Source of the DNA: JAJZRJ01 sp040757055
GTDB lineage: Bacteria > Desulfobacterota > Desulfobulbia > Desulfobulbales > Desulfurivibrionaceae
Assembly: GCA_040757055.1 (NCBI GenBank)
Contig: JBFLXY010000006.1
Coordinates: 110,932-174,931, forward strand
Direction of reading: 5' to 3'
DNA: 64,000 nt
Shown here: in pieces, positions 26,367 to 34,063 of the stretch
Layout of the letters: each line of letters starts with the position of its first letter
Numbering within the stretch: the first letter of the stretch is position 1
Position numbers and translations under genes: made by a program
Notes under the pieces: model-generated
Told to the model about the DNA's origin: nothing
The model's database searches: none
Seen by the model: the letters and a program-made list of their open reading frames with translations, nothing else

Positions 26367-26675
26367 ATGTCAGTGATGCAGCAACCACAGTTCACCATCT
26401 CGGCCGCAGCGGCGATGCTGGCCCTCCATCCCCGCACCCTGCGTAACTACGAAAAGGCGGGGCTGGTCAAGCCGGCCCGCAAGGGCGCCTGGCGCTATTA
26501 CAGCCACAAGGACATCGCCTGGATCAAGTGCCTGGTCTCCATGGTCCACGAAAACGGCATCAACATCGCCTCGGTCGGCAGGTTGCTGCGCTATGCCCCC
26601 TGCTGGGAGATCACCGGCTGCCCGCCGGAAAAACGGCAGGCCTGCCAGTGGTGGCAGGCCCAGCAGGCCAGTTAG
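26367..26675 (+). CDS. MerR/HspR-like transcriptional regulator
   Basis: 102-residue protein. The winged helix-turn-helix reads MLALHPRTLRNYEKAGLV followed by RYYSHKDIAWIK, as in MerR and HspR. A short second helical part (ENGINIASVGRLL) and a tail with PCWEITGC and a third cysteine follow. The tail is too short for a large effector domain; the cysteines could bind metal or sense redox state. The start at 26367 has AAAGGAG in front; an in-frame ATG at 26319 lacks one. It follows the degenerate kinase by 75 bases and may belong to the same regulon, although no operator-like dyad was identified with confidence. Confidence 0.83.
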   Translation: MSVMQQPQFTISAAAAMLALHPRTLRNYEKAGLVKPARKGAWRYYSHKDIAWIKCLVSMVHENGINIASVGRLLRYAPCWEITGCPPEKRQACQWWQAQQAS

Positions 26676-26718
26676 GGCGGACCAGCGCAGGGGGACGGAG
26701 GCGCCTGTTCCTTGCCGG

Positions 26719-27534
26719 TCATTTCCTGGCCAGCACCCACAGGCACCAGCGTTCGGCGCGCCGGCGGTCGAGGAAACGCACCCGCTCGGCGGGCAGGGCC
26801 CGAAGGAGATCCTCCTCCATGGCGGGGATGAAGCCGGAGAGGATGAGGAGCGGCGCCTGCCAGAAGCCTTCCTGGCTGAAGAGTTCCGTCATCAGCCCCT
26901 TGTAGAGATTGGCCATCACCACGTCATAGCCGCCGGTTTCCGGCGGCTGCCGGCGCAGGTCGCGCTGCTCCACCGTCACCCGGTCATTTACCCCGTTTGT
27001 GGTCGCATTGGCCCGGGCCACTTGGCAGGCCAGGGGGTTGTTGTCCACCGCCACCACCCGCTCCACTCCCCGTTTCGCGGCGGCAATGGCCAGCAGGCCG
27101 GTGCCGCAGCCAAGGTCCAGGGCCGAGCGGATGGGCCGCTTTGCCGTATCGAGCTGCTGGAGGAGCGCCGTGAGGCAGAGGCGGGTGGTGGGATGAAAAC
27201 CGCTGCCAAAGATGACGCTGGGATCGAGGCGGATCTCCGCCGGCCCCTCATCCCACACCGGCGCCACCGTGAGATCGCCCACCGTGAAGGGGTCGATCTC
27301 GCGGCCTGCCTCCCAGTCCGCATAATCCAAATCCGCCTCGTAGAGGACCTTTGCCCCGCTCTGCTCGCAGAGTGCGGCCACCAACCGTTCCTTGGGCCGG
27401 TGGAAGAAGAGGATGGCGGAGTCGTCCTCGATCCAGGTGCCGATGAGGTCCGGGTCGTCGAGGGCCGGCAGGTTCGGCAGGTCGAGATGGTAGGTGTAGA
27501 GCCGCTGATAGCTGGTATAGGGCGGGCGGAGCAT
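26719..27534 (-). CDS. prmA: Ribosomal protein L11 methyltransferase
   Basis: 271-residue S-adenosylmethionine-dependent enzyme that trimethylates ribosomal protein L11. The Rossmann motif I is LDLGCGTGLLAIAAAKRG, preceded by FGSGFHPTTRLCL, the diagnostic PrmA segment. The catalytic-loop-like ANLYKGLM takes the place of the usual NIL motif. The ATG at 27534 begins MLRPPYTSYQ, where the N-terminal substrate-recognition domain starts. The gene begins two bases after the stop of the nitroreductase gene on the same strand, so they are likely co-transcribed. The 3' end converges on the MerR gene with only about 40 bases between. Confidence 0.88.
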   Translation of the reverse strand: MLRPPYTSYQRLYTYHLDLPNLPALDDPDLIGTWIEDDSAILFFHRPKERLVAALCEQSGAKVLYEADLDYADWEAGREIDPFTVGDLTVAPVWDEGPAEIRLDPSVIFGSGFHPTTRLCLTALLQQLDTAKRPIRSALDLGCGTGLLAIAAAKRGVERVVAVDNNPLACQVARANATTNGVNDRVTVEQRDLRRQPPETGGYDVVMANLYKGLMTELFSQEGFWQAPLLILSGFIPAMEEDLLRALPAERVRFLDRRRAERWCLWVLARK

Positions 27535-27536
27535 GG

Positions 27537-28124
27537 TCAGCCTTTGGGCGGCGGGATGAGCAGGTCGTCCAGCGCCCTTTTGGGCACGTGGTGCACGCCC
27601 TCGGCATCGCGCCAGTAGCGGAGGTCGCCGTCGGGTCCCAAGGGTTCGAGCCGCACCGTTTCCCGGGGGAGGCCTAGGGCGATGACCAGGAGCAGGTCGA
27701 AGTGGGGCGGCACGAGCAGCACCTCGCGCAGCCGGGACGAGAAGGAGGCGATGCGACAGCCGCCCAGCCCCAGGGCCGTGGCTCCCAGCAGGATGTTCTG
27801 GCTCGCGATGCCCAGGTCGCACTGGCCGTCGCGGCTCAAGCGGGTATCGAGCAGGCAGACGATGTAGGCCGGCGGTCGTTCCCCTTCCGGCGGCCCCGGC
27901 CAGTCGTGGAGATATCCCGCCCAGCCGAGGAGGGGGAAGACCCTGGCCGCCAGCGCCGGTTCGCTGACCAGCATGTAGCGGAGGGGTTGCAGGTTTTTGG
28001 CCGAACCGCCCAACCGGGCGAGGTCGATGAGGCGCCGCAGGGTTTCGAGGGAGAGCGGCGTTGCCTCGTCGAAACGGCGGCAGGTGCGGGTCTGGGCCAT
28101 GAGTCGGGTCAGGGATTCCAGCAT
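27537..28124 (-). CDS. Nitroreductase-family flavoprotein
   Basis: 195-residue FMN-dependent oxidoreductase fold. The N-terminal SLETLRRLIDLARLGGSAKNLQPLRYMLV is the typical FMN-binding start of the family (RxxxAPSxxNxQPW variant), and later GATALGLGGCRIASF matches the ALGLGxCxxG signature. Members reduce nitro groups, quinones or act in cofactor metabolism; the natural substrate cannot be read from sequence. It is translated just ahead of prmA on the minus strand and diverges from the plsC gene. The start is ATG at 28124, followed by MLESLTRLMAQTRTCRRF. Confidence 0.85.
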   Translation of the reverse strand: MLESLTRLMAQTRTCRRFDEATPLSLETLRRLIDLARLGGSAKNLQPLRYMLVSEPALAARVFPLLGWAGYLHDWPGPPEGERPPAYIVCLLDTRLSRDGQCDLGIASQNILLGATALGLGGCRIASFSSRLREVLLVPPHFDLLLVIALGLPRETVRLEPLGPDGDLRYWRDAEGVHHVPKRALDDLLIPPPKG

Positions 28125-28144
28125 CTTTTTTCCTCAGCCAGGGA

Positions 28145-28173
28145 TGGCAACCTCCTTGTTCGCATGCTAAGAT
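28145..28173 (+). promoter_or_regulatory. Candidate promoter of plsC
   Basis: TGGCAA (28145-28150), a 17-base spacer and TAAGAT (28168-28173) point toward the acyltransferase gene. The match is moderate. Confidence 0.35.
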
Positions 28174-28259
28174 ACCAAGCCGGACGAAAAAGTGCAGGAG
28201 AATTCAGGCGGGCGGCGTCCGGCAGGGCCGTCCGGCAACGGGAAAGGGGAGTGCGCGTT

Positions 28260-28967
28260 GTGAGGATGCTGCGTGGGATTTTCGTGCTGCTGCTGGCCGT
28301 GGTGCTCACCGGGCTGGTGAGCCTGGCGGCCTTGATCGCGATCTTTCTCTTCCGCTGGCCCGCCGCCCGGGTCCATATCTTCCCGCGCTGGTGGGGCCGG
28401 GTGCTGTGCCGGGCCGCCGGGGTAACGGTGGAGATCAACGGGCTTGAGAATCTGACTGGGCCGGGGCCTTACATCTTTGCCGCCAATCATCAGAGCCAGT
28501 TCGACATCTTTGCCATCCAGGGCCATTTCCCCTTCGATTTCCGCTGGCTGGCCAAGAAGGAACTCTTCGAGGTGCCGCTTTTCGGCCAGGCCATGCACCG
28601 GGCCGAGAACATTCCGGTGGATCGCGCCCACAGCCGCCAGGCGGTGAAAAGCCTCGACGAGGCGGCCCGGCGCATCAGCGACGGCATTTCGGTGATCATC
28701 TTCCCGGAAGGCACCCGCAGCCAGGATGGCAGCATGCTCCCCTTCAAGGCGGGCGCCATGGTGCTGGCGATCAAGGCCAGGGTGCCGGTGGTGCCTGTGG
28801 CCATCACCGGTTCCTTTGCCGTCATGCCCAAGGGCTGCTTCCTGCCCCGGCCCGGCCGGATCAGAATCCGCCTCGGCGCGCCCATTGCCACCAGCGGCCT
28901 CGACCTCAAGCAGAAGCACGAACTCGCCGAGTCGCTCCAGCAAAAGGTGGCGGAACTGATGGGGTAA
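28260..28967 (+). CDS. plsC: 1-acyl-sn-glycerol-3-phosphate acyltransferase
   Basis: Inner-membrane enzyme that adds the second acyl chain to lysophosphatidic acid. One N-terminal helix is followed by the acyltransferase motifs NHQSQFDIF (the HX4D catalytic pair in NHQSQFD), the PVDR block and FPEGTRSQDG, then VPVVPVAITG. The length of about 235 residues is normal. The start is ambiguous: GTG at 28260 is nine bases after AGGGGA, whereas ATG at 28266 is further than usual and GTG at 28251 is too close. The ABC transporter genes follow within 65 bases and may be read from the same promoter. Confidence 0.9.
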   Translation: MRMLRGIFVLLLAVVLTGLVSLAALIAIFLFRWPAARVHIFPRWWGRVLCRAAGVTVEINGLENLTGPGPYIFAANHQSQFDIFAIQGHFPFDFRWLAKKELFEVPLFGQAMHRAENIPVDRAHSRQAVKSLDEAARRISDGISVIIFPEGTRSQDGSMLPFKAGAMVLAIKARVPVVPVAITGSFAVMPKGCFLPRPGRIRIRLGAPIATSGLDLKQKHELAESLQQKVAELMG

Positions 28968-29031
28968 GGCGCATGGAGCCCTGGCTGCCCCTGGAGCGAG
29001 TTTTGTACCCCCTATTGGTGATGGCTGCCCC

Positions 29032-29820
29032 ATGATCCGTCGATTTTTGGCCTTTCTGCTGCCTTTTCTCCTCTTCCTGCTCCTGTGGCAGGTGGTTGCC
29101 CTGCTGGTTGAGGGGCTTCGCGGCGTGCCGTTTCCTACGCCCTGGCAGACCATGATCAGGCTGGGGCGGCTCGTTGCCGGGGAGCCGCTGTCGGACGTCC
29201 TCCTGTACCGCCATGTCGGCGACAGCCTGCTGCGCTGGCTCACCGGCTTCGGGATTGCCGCGGCAATCGGCCTCCTCTATGGTCTGACCGCCGGCCTGTA
29301 CCACCGGTTTGAGCTGGCCACCGGCCAGATCGTGCATCTTCTGCAACTCATTCCCGGCCTGGCCTGGATTCCCATCGCCATCCTGATCTTCGGTCTCGGC
29401 GAGGCGGCCACCATCTTCATGATCGCCATGGCCGCCTTTCCGGCAGTGGCCATTACCGTGCTGGCCGGCGTCAGACATCTGGACGGCACCTATCTGCGGG
29501 CCGCCCGGATGCTTGGGGCAGGGGGGAAGGCCCTCTTTTTTCAGGTGCTGCTGCCCGGAGCCCTGCCCGCCACCCTGAGCGGCCTGCGCCTCGGCCTGGG
29601 CAACAGCTGGCGAGTGCTGCTGGCCGCCGAGATGGTGGTGGGCAGCGGGACCGGCCTGGGCTATGCCATTGTCGAATCGCGCTGGACCCTCGACTACACC
29701 GGGGCCTTTGCCTGCCTGGCAGTGATCGCCCTCATTGGCGTTCTGGTGGAATATGGCCTGTTCCGCCCCTTGGAGCGCCGCACGCTCCAGCGCTATCGCC
29801 TCGACGGCGGAGCCCGGTGA
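29032..29820 (+). CDS. ABC transporter permease (SsuC/TauC/NrtB type)
   Basis: 262-residue inner-membrane protein with about six helices. The cytoplasmic EAA loop is recognisable (YLRAARMLGAGGKALFFQVL followed by LPATLSGLRLG). This form belongs to importers of sulfonates, nitrate, thiamine precursors and similar small anions or heterocycles. The gene ends in a four-base overlap with the ATPase gene (GTGATGAT region), so subunits are co-translated. The specificity cannot be told; the solute-binding partner two genes downstream lacks a distinctive motif. Confidence 0.88.
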   Translation: MIRRFLAFLLPFLLFLLLWQVVALLVEGLRGVPFPTPWQTMIRLGRLVAGEPLSDVLLYRHVGDSLLRWLTGFGIAAAIGLLYGLTAGLYHRFELATGQIVHLLQLIPGLAWIPIAILIFGLGEAATIFMIAMAAFPAVAITVLAGVRHLDGTYLRAARMLGAGGKALFFQVLLPGALPATLSGLRLGLGNSWRVLLAAEMVVGSGTGLGYAIVESRWTLDYTGAFACLAVIALIGVLVEYGLFRPLERRTLQRYRLDGGAR

Positions 29821-30605
29821 TGATCCTTCTCGACCGGGTCAGTAAGCGGTACGGAACCGGCAGCGGGGCCGGGCCCTTCGTCCTTCAGGATGTTTCCCTT
29901 TCTCTGGAGCGCAACCGCTTTGTCTGCCTCCTCGGGCCCAGCGGCTGCGGCAAGACCACCCTGCTCAATCTGGTGGCGGGCTTTCTTGCCCCTTCCGCCG
30001 GCCGGGTGCTGGTGGACGGTGTCGGCGTCAGCGGGCCGGGACCCGACCGGGGCGTGGTCTTCCAGGATGCCACCCTTTTCCCGTGGATGACGGTGCTGGA
30101 TAATGTGCGGTTCGGCTTGCGCCAGCAGGGGATTGCTCCGGAGCAGGCCACCGCCGCCGCTGAGGAATGCCTCGCCCTGGTGGGCATGGCCGCCCATGCC
30201 GGAGAGTGGCCGGTCCGCCTTTCCGGCGGCATGCGGCAACGGGTGGCCATTGCCCGCATCCTTGCCCTGCAGCCCAAGGTGATGCTGTTTGACGAACCTT
30301 TCAGCGCCCTGGACGCCAACAGCCGCGAGCGGTTGCAGGCTGAGCTGTTGCGCATCTGCGCGGCCCGGCCGGCAACCGTCATCTACATCACCCACAGCGT
30401 GGAAGAGGCGGCTTTCCTGGCCGAGCGGGTCATCGTTGTCGGGCCGGCCCCGGCCAGCATCCATGCCGACATCGCGCTTCCCGCTCCTCGTCCCAGGGCG
30501 CGGAACAGTCAGGAATGCAACGAGATCAAGTCCCTGCTGCGGGCCAGGCTTGATGCCCTGCCCTGCTGCATCACCCCTTGCCCATCAGGAGGATGTTCGC
30601 CGTGA
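29817..30605 (+). CDS. ABC transporter ATP-binding protein
   Basis: 262-residue ATPase of the nitrate/sulfonate/taurine importer type. It has Walker A GPSGCGKTT near residue 41, the Q-loop VVFQDATLFPWMT, the signature LSGGMRQRVAIAR, Walker B VMLFDEPFSALD and the switch histidine in YITHSVEEA. It overlaps the permease by four bases and the solute-binding protein by four (GTGA). A short cysteine-containing tail (CCITPCPSGGCSP) at the extreme C-terminus is unusual and may simply be read-through into the next ribosome-binding region. Confidence 0.93.
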   Translation: MMILLDRVSKRYGTGSGAGPFVLQDVSLSLERNRFVCLLGPSGCGKTTLLNLVAGFLAPSAGRVLVDGVGVSGPGPDRGVVFQDATLFPWMTVLDNVRFGLRQQGIAPEQATAAAEECLALVGMAAHAGEWPVRLSGGMRQRVAIARILALQPKVMLFDEPFSALDANSRERLQAELLRICAARPATVIYITHSVEEAAFLAERVIVVGPAPASIHADIALPAPRPRARNSQECNEIKSLLRARLDALPCCITPCPSGGCSP

Positions 30606-31573
30606 AGCCGTTTTGCCGCCTGTTTTTGCCGTGTCTGGTTCTGCTCCTGGCTGGTGCCGGTTTTTCCAGTGCCAGGGCCGGAGAACCCCTGCGTTTTGCC
30701 TATCAGAACCGGGTGGGTGACGCCGTTCCCATCGTGGCGGTGAGCAGGAATTTTTTTGCCGCCGAGGGGCTGGAGGTGAAGGCCCTGCAGTTCAACAACG
30801 GCCCGGCCTGCGCCGAGGCGCTGGTCACCGGCGGGGTGGACCTGGCCACCATGGGGGATACCGCCGCGGTGCTGGCCCTGGCCCGCGACAGCACGTTGCG
30901 GATTCTCGGCAGCCACGGGGCAGGGGAGAAGCGGCACCGGATCGTCGTGCCGCAACACAGCCCCCTGCGCAGCGTGGCCGACCTGAAGGGCAGGCGGATC
31001 GGGATCAAAAAGGGTACCTCCACCCACGGCGGCTTTCTTGCCCTGCTTGCCGCCCAGGGAATCACGCCGGGCGAACTGACCATGACCGATCTGGACCCGG
31101 CCCTCATGCCCGATGCCCTGGCCGCCGGCTCCCTGGATGCCTTTGCCGCCAGCGAGCCGACACCCTCCCTGGCGGAAATGAAAGGAGGGCGGGAATTGGC
31201 GGATCTGGGCGGACTGGGCAACAACTATCCCCTGCTCCTGCTGGCAAAGGATTCGTTGCTGCGCAAGCGGGACGCGGAGCTGCACCGTTTTTTCCGCGCC
31301 CTGGCCAGGGCCGAGGCTTTCATCCGTCAGGAGCCCGCGGCGGCCGCGGCGATCCTCAGCAAGGAAACCGGCCTTTTCCCGGCCCTGGCCACCAAGGCCA
31401 TGGCCCTGCACAGCTACCGCCTGCAGCTCGACGGCGTCACCCTTGCCAGTCTCAAGCAGATCGCCGCCTTCCTGAAAGAGCAGAAAAAGATCGACCGGCT
31501 GCCGGATTTCACCGCCATGAGCAGGGACCGTTACCTGCCGGTGATGCGTGACGGCCGCAAGACAGAAAAGTAG
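30602..31573 (+). CDS. ABC transporter substrate-binding protein (NMT1/THI5-like)
   Basis: About 323 residues with a Sec signal peptide (hydrophobic LPCLVLLLAGAGF, cleavage after ARA). The mature protein follows the SsuA/NMT1 pattern: LRFAYQNRVGDAVPIVAVS, then FFAAEGLEV, GVDLATMGDTAAVLAL and LKGRRIGIKKGTSTHGGFL. GTG at 30602 is preferred because AGGAGG lies nine bases upstream and the codon overlaps the ATPase stop; ATG at 30593 sits directly against the ribosome site. It delivers the ligand to the permease. The ligand is unknown. Confidence 0.88.
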   Translation: MKPFCRLFLPCLVLLLAGAGFSSARAGEPLRFAYQNRVGDAVPIVAVSRNFFAAEGLEVKALQFNNGPACAEALVTGGVDLATMGDTAAVLALARDSTLRILGSHGAGEKRHRIVVPQHSPLRSVADLKGRRIGIKKGTSTHGGFLALLAAQGITPGELTMTDLDPALMPDALAAGSLDAFAASEPTPSLAEMKGGRELADLGGLGNNYPLLLLAKDSLLRKRDAELHRFFRALARAEAFIRQEPAAAAAILSKETGLFPALATKAMALHSYRLQLDGVTLASLKQIAAFLKEQKKIDRLPDFTAMSRDRYLPVMRDGRKTEK

Positions 31574-31598
31574 CGGGGTTGATGACGGAGTGGAGGCT

Positions 31599-32702
31599 GT
31601 GCGCTATATCCTGGCAGGAAGTTTGATCGACGGCACCGGAGCCGCCCCGCGCCGGAACGTGCTGCTGACCGTGGAGGATGGGGTGATTGCCGCCATCGCT
31701 CCTGCGGTAGAGTTTTCCCCTCCCAGCGAGATTCCCATCGACGATCTCTCCCACTGCGTGCTTGTCCCGGCCCTGGTGGACTGCTCCGTCTCCCTGGCCC
31801 GTTCACCCGTGGCCACTGGGGGGACTGTGGAGAATCGTGCCTTGGTGGCGGCGCATCTGCGCTACTGCCATGACCACGGCGTGCTCGGCGTGGCCGAGAA
31901 CGAGGATTTGGCCGGTCTCATGGCATCGGAGCAACAGGGGCACCATGTTGCTCTCCGCATGGCTGGCACCGATTTCCTGAAGATTTATTACTCCCCCAGC
32001 ATCGAGGACGAAGAGACCATGTCTCCCGGCCTGAGCCAAGCCGAGCTCTGCCGCATGCTGCACGAGAAGGGGGCAAAGAAGGCGGTGGTGGTGGCCAACG
32101 GCGAAGAGCAGGTGGCCGAGGCGCTGGCAGCAGGGGCGAATGGAATCGAGCAGGGGTACGGGATGGGCGAGGCGAATCTGCGACTCATGGCGGAGAAGGG
32201 TGTGCTCTGGATTCCCCGGTTGCTCACGGCCAAGAATGGCCTCGATGGCGCGCGGAGCGACGGCGCGGTCTGCTGCCGCTTCTCCCAGCGTTATGTGGCA
32301 CCGGGTAAGCCGTTGCCAGGGGCCGAGGCCCTCTGGAAAAAGACCCTCGCAGACCAGATGGCCCAGCTACGCTTGGCGCGGGAGTTGGGCGTGGTGGTGG
32401 CGGTTGGAACAGGGGCGGGCAGTTTCGGCATCATCCACGGCGAGGCCATGGTGGAGGAGATGAAGCTCTTTACAAAGGCGGGCTATTCCCTGGAAGAGGC
32501 GATCCGCTGCGCTTCGACAAACGGTGCCCGCTTCTTCGCTATGGAAGATTTAGGCGCGCTGACCGTGGGGCAGCGGGCGACCTTTCTCGTCACCCGAGGC
32601 GCGGTGAGCCAACTACCGCGCAAGCTTGCCTATCTCGAAAATATCTATGTGGACGGCGCTCCGAGCACTGCCTATCGGAAGAACCCGGTTCGGTCGGCGT
32701 GA
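31599..32702 (+). CDS. Amidohydrolase-fold protein lacking the metal ligands
   Basis: About 367 residues of amidohydrolase superfamily architecture: an N-terminal beta sandwich (RYILAGSLIDGTG), the barrel, then EEAIRCASTNGARFFAMEDLGALTVGQRA, the standard C-terminal return. At each place where the family has a metal ligand the residue differs: the expected HxH after the PALVD turn reads DCSVSLA, the central His reads VVVANGE, EHG reads EQG and GTD reads GTG. The fold is intact with no frameshift. GTG at 31599 is chosen since family homology starts there with GGAG seven bases upstream; GTG 31590 and ATG 31548 are alternatives. It directly follows the importer and may bind the imported compound without hydrolysing it. 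Confidence 0.7.
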   Translation: MRYILAGSLIDGTGAAPRRNVLLTVEDGVIAAIAPAVEFSPPSEIPIDDLSHCVLVPALVDCSVSLARSPVATGGTVENRALVAAHLRYCHDHGVLGVAENEDLAGLMASEQQGHHVALRMAGTDFLKIYYSPSIEDEETMSPGLSQAELCRMLHEKGAKKAVVVANGEEQVAEALAAGANGIEQGYGMGEANLRLMAEKGVLWIPRLLTAKNGLDGARSDGAVCCRFSQRYVAPGKPLPGAEALWKKTLADQMAQLRLARELGVVVAVGTGAGSFGIIHGEAMVEEMKLFTKAGYSLEEAIRCASTNGARFFAMEDLGALTVGQRATFLVTRGAVSQLPRKLAYLENIYVDGAPSTAYRKNPVRSA

Positions 32703-32722
32703 AATCCTTGCCTTGCGCGCCG

Positions 32723-32740
32723 TCAACGGAACCCCCGTTG
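32723..32740 (+). terminator. Weak hairpin after the amidohydrolase-like gene
   Basis: CAACGG and CCGTTG (6-bp stem, five-base loop) lie 20 bases after the stop. There is no T tract, so terminator function is uncertain. Confidence 0.35.
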
Positions 32741-32747
32741 GATTCCA

Positions 32748-32795
32748 TTGACAAATATCCCGCACCGTCTTAGACTAGTCTGAAACTAGTCTGAA
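32748..32795 (+). promoter_or_regulatory. Promoter and operator of the vapBC module
   Basis: TTGACA (32748-32753), a 17-base spacer and TAGACT (32771-32776) form a good sigma-70 promoter. The -10 overlaps the palindrome AGACTAGTCT, and an 11-base unit ACTAGTCTGAA is repeated in tandem (32774-32784, 32785-32795). This is the expected place for autorepression by an antitoxin. Confidence 0.7.
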
Positions 32796-32814
32796 TAGAT
32801 TTGGGGGAAAAGCC

Positions 32815-33054
32815 ATGCAAACCATCGGGGCGTATGAAGCCAAAACTCACCTGCCCAAGTTGCTGGAGCAGGTGCAGGCTGGTGAGCAGATCACCATTAC
32901 CAGGCACGGTGTACCCATTGCCGTATTGCAACCTGCCCCCGGCGCGCCCAAGCAGGCACCGGGCCAGGCCATTGCCGCCCTCCGTCAGTTCCGGCAGCAA
33001 CATACGCTGGGCGGGCTGAGCATCAAGGAGATGATCGCAGAGGGGCGGCGCTAG
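32815..33054 (+). CDS. vapB: Phd/YefM-type antitoxin (VapB partner)
   Basis: 79-residue protein with the Phd/YefM fold start: MQTIGAYEAKTHLPKLLEQVQAG, then ITITRHGVPIAVLQP, a standard antitoxin DNA-binding half. The C-terminal tail (IAALRQFRQQHTLGGLSIKEM) would wrap the toxin. It is preceded by a promoter with tandem operator repeats and abuts the PIN toxin gene with no spacing (TAG directly followed by ATG). The product should neutralise the toxin and repress the operon. Confidence 0.92.
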   Translation: MQTIGAYEAKTHLPKLLEQVQAGEQITITRHGVPIAVLQPAPGAPKQAPGQAIAALRQFRQQHTLGGLSIKEMIAEGRR

Positions 33055-33480
33055 ATGGGAGCGCAGTTCGTTGTTGATGCCTCGATTGTGATGAGTTGGT
33101 GTTTTGCCGACGAGGCGGATGCTTATGCCGATGGGGTGCTTGATCGTCTTGCCCAGGATGAGGCGTTGGTGCCGTCGATATGGCCGCTTGAGATCGGCAA
33201 TGTGCTGCTGGTGGCGGAGCGCCGCAAACGGTTGAGCGAAGCGGACAGCGCCCGCTTCCTGGCCCTGCTGGCCGAACTTCCCATCGTGGTCGAACCGGAG
33301 CCGCCCCAACGCATGCTGCGGGAAATTCTCGGCCTTGCGCGCGAGCTTGGCCTTTCCACCTACGATGCCGCCTATCTTGATCTGGCCATGCGGCTTGGCC
33401 TTCCGATTGCCACCAACGACGCAGCCTTACGCAAGGCCGCGAAAAGGGTGCGCGTCCCGCTGCTTGCTCAGGCAAAATAA
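33055..33480 (+). CDS. vapC: VapC-type PIN-domain ribonuclease toxin
   Basis: 141-residue PIN-domain protein. The acidic catalytic residues are visible in order: VVDASIVMSW (first Asp), WPLEIGNVLL (Glu), STYDAAYLDLA (Asp) and IATNDAALRKAA (Asp). This is a complete active site, so the toxin should cleave RNA, typically tRNA or rRNA, when the antitoxin is degraded. It begins immediately after the antitoxin stop, which is the usual coupling. The module is flanked on the 3' side by an AT-rich orphan gene and may be part of a mobile or recently acquired stretch. Confidence 0.92.
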   Translation: MGAQFVVDASIVMSWCFADEADAYADGVLDRLAQDEALVPSIWPLEIGNVLLVAERRKRLSEADSARFLALLAELPIVVEPEPPQRMLREILGLARELGLSTYDAAYLDLAMRLGLPIATNDAALRKAAKRVRVPLLAQAK

Positions 33481-33520
33481 ATCCTTCCCGGTTTTTTTGC
33501 TAATCGACCCAGCGACTTGT

Positions 33521-34063
33521 TTAATCTGCCCTTGTCAGCGGCGGGGACAATATATGGGTAAACGTAGCCCCTTCGATTTTTTCCCAGAGCCGTGGATTAT
33601 TGTTCCAGGTAATTTCTGAGCCATCGGGAGCAGCACCGAAGGTTACCATTCCCCTTTGATAGTCAAATTGAAGGTTGATTGTTGGCAGTCCAACAGTGTG
33701 GCTCAGATTAACGATTTGGTCGAATAAAATTTCATCAACAAATAATTCAATTGAAAACGAAGACGGTGATGGTTCTGGGTTGTCCTCGTCGCCATTACTA
33801 GGTGGATTGTATTGAAGCGTGTCAACGATGCGTTCCCCTTTTTCGTTAGAATCAACGCCTCGTCGCAACCGAACGAATCCTTTCAAGTTTTCCATGAGTT
33901 CGCCAGTGGCAAGCCGCATGGTTTCGTGGCCACGTTTTTGGGAGAATTTTACGTAAAAGAATAGGATTTGTTTCGTTGAGCCAGAGAAAAGCCACAGATC
34001 GGGCTTGTCTCCTGTAGCGGAGAGTAGCCTTGCCGAACTAGTTATCGGTTTGAATTCTATCAT
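33521..34063 (-). CDS. AT-rich orphan protein, translationally coupled to ldcA
   Basis: 180-residue protein that I do not recognise. It has no signal peptide or membrane helix. The middle is acidic and low-complexity (NPPSNGDEDNPEPSPSS), flanked by beta-rich sequence. Base composition is clearly lower in GC than its neighbours and many codons are A/T-ending, which suggests horizontal acquisition. Its ATG overlaps the TAA stop of ldcA (TAATG), so it could be co-translated with that gene. It ends 40 bases from the vapC stop on the opposite strand. No function is proposed. Confidence 0.6.
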   Translation of the reverse strand: MIEFKPITSSARLLSATGDKPDLWLFSGSTKQILFFYVKFSQKRGHETMRLATGELMENLKGFVRLRRGVDSNEKGERIVDTLQYNPPSNGDEDNPEPSPSSFSIELFVDEILFDQIVNLSHTVGLPTINLQFDYQRGMVTFGAAPDGSEITWNNNPRLWEKIEGATFTHILSPPLTRAD

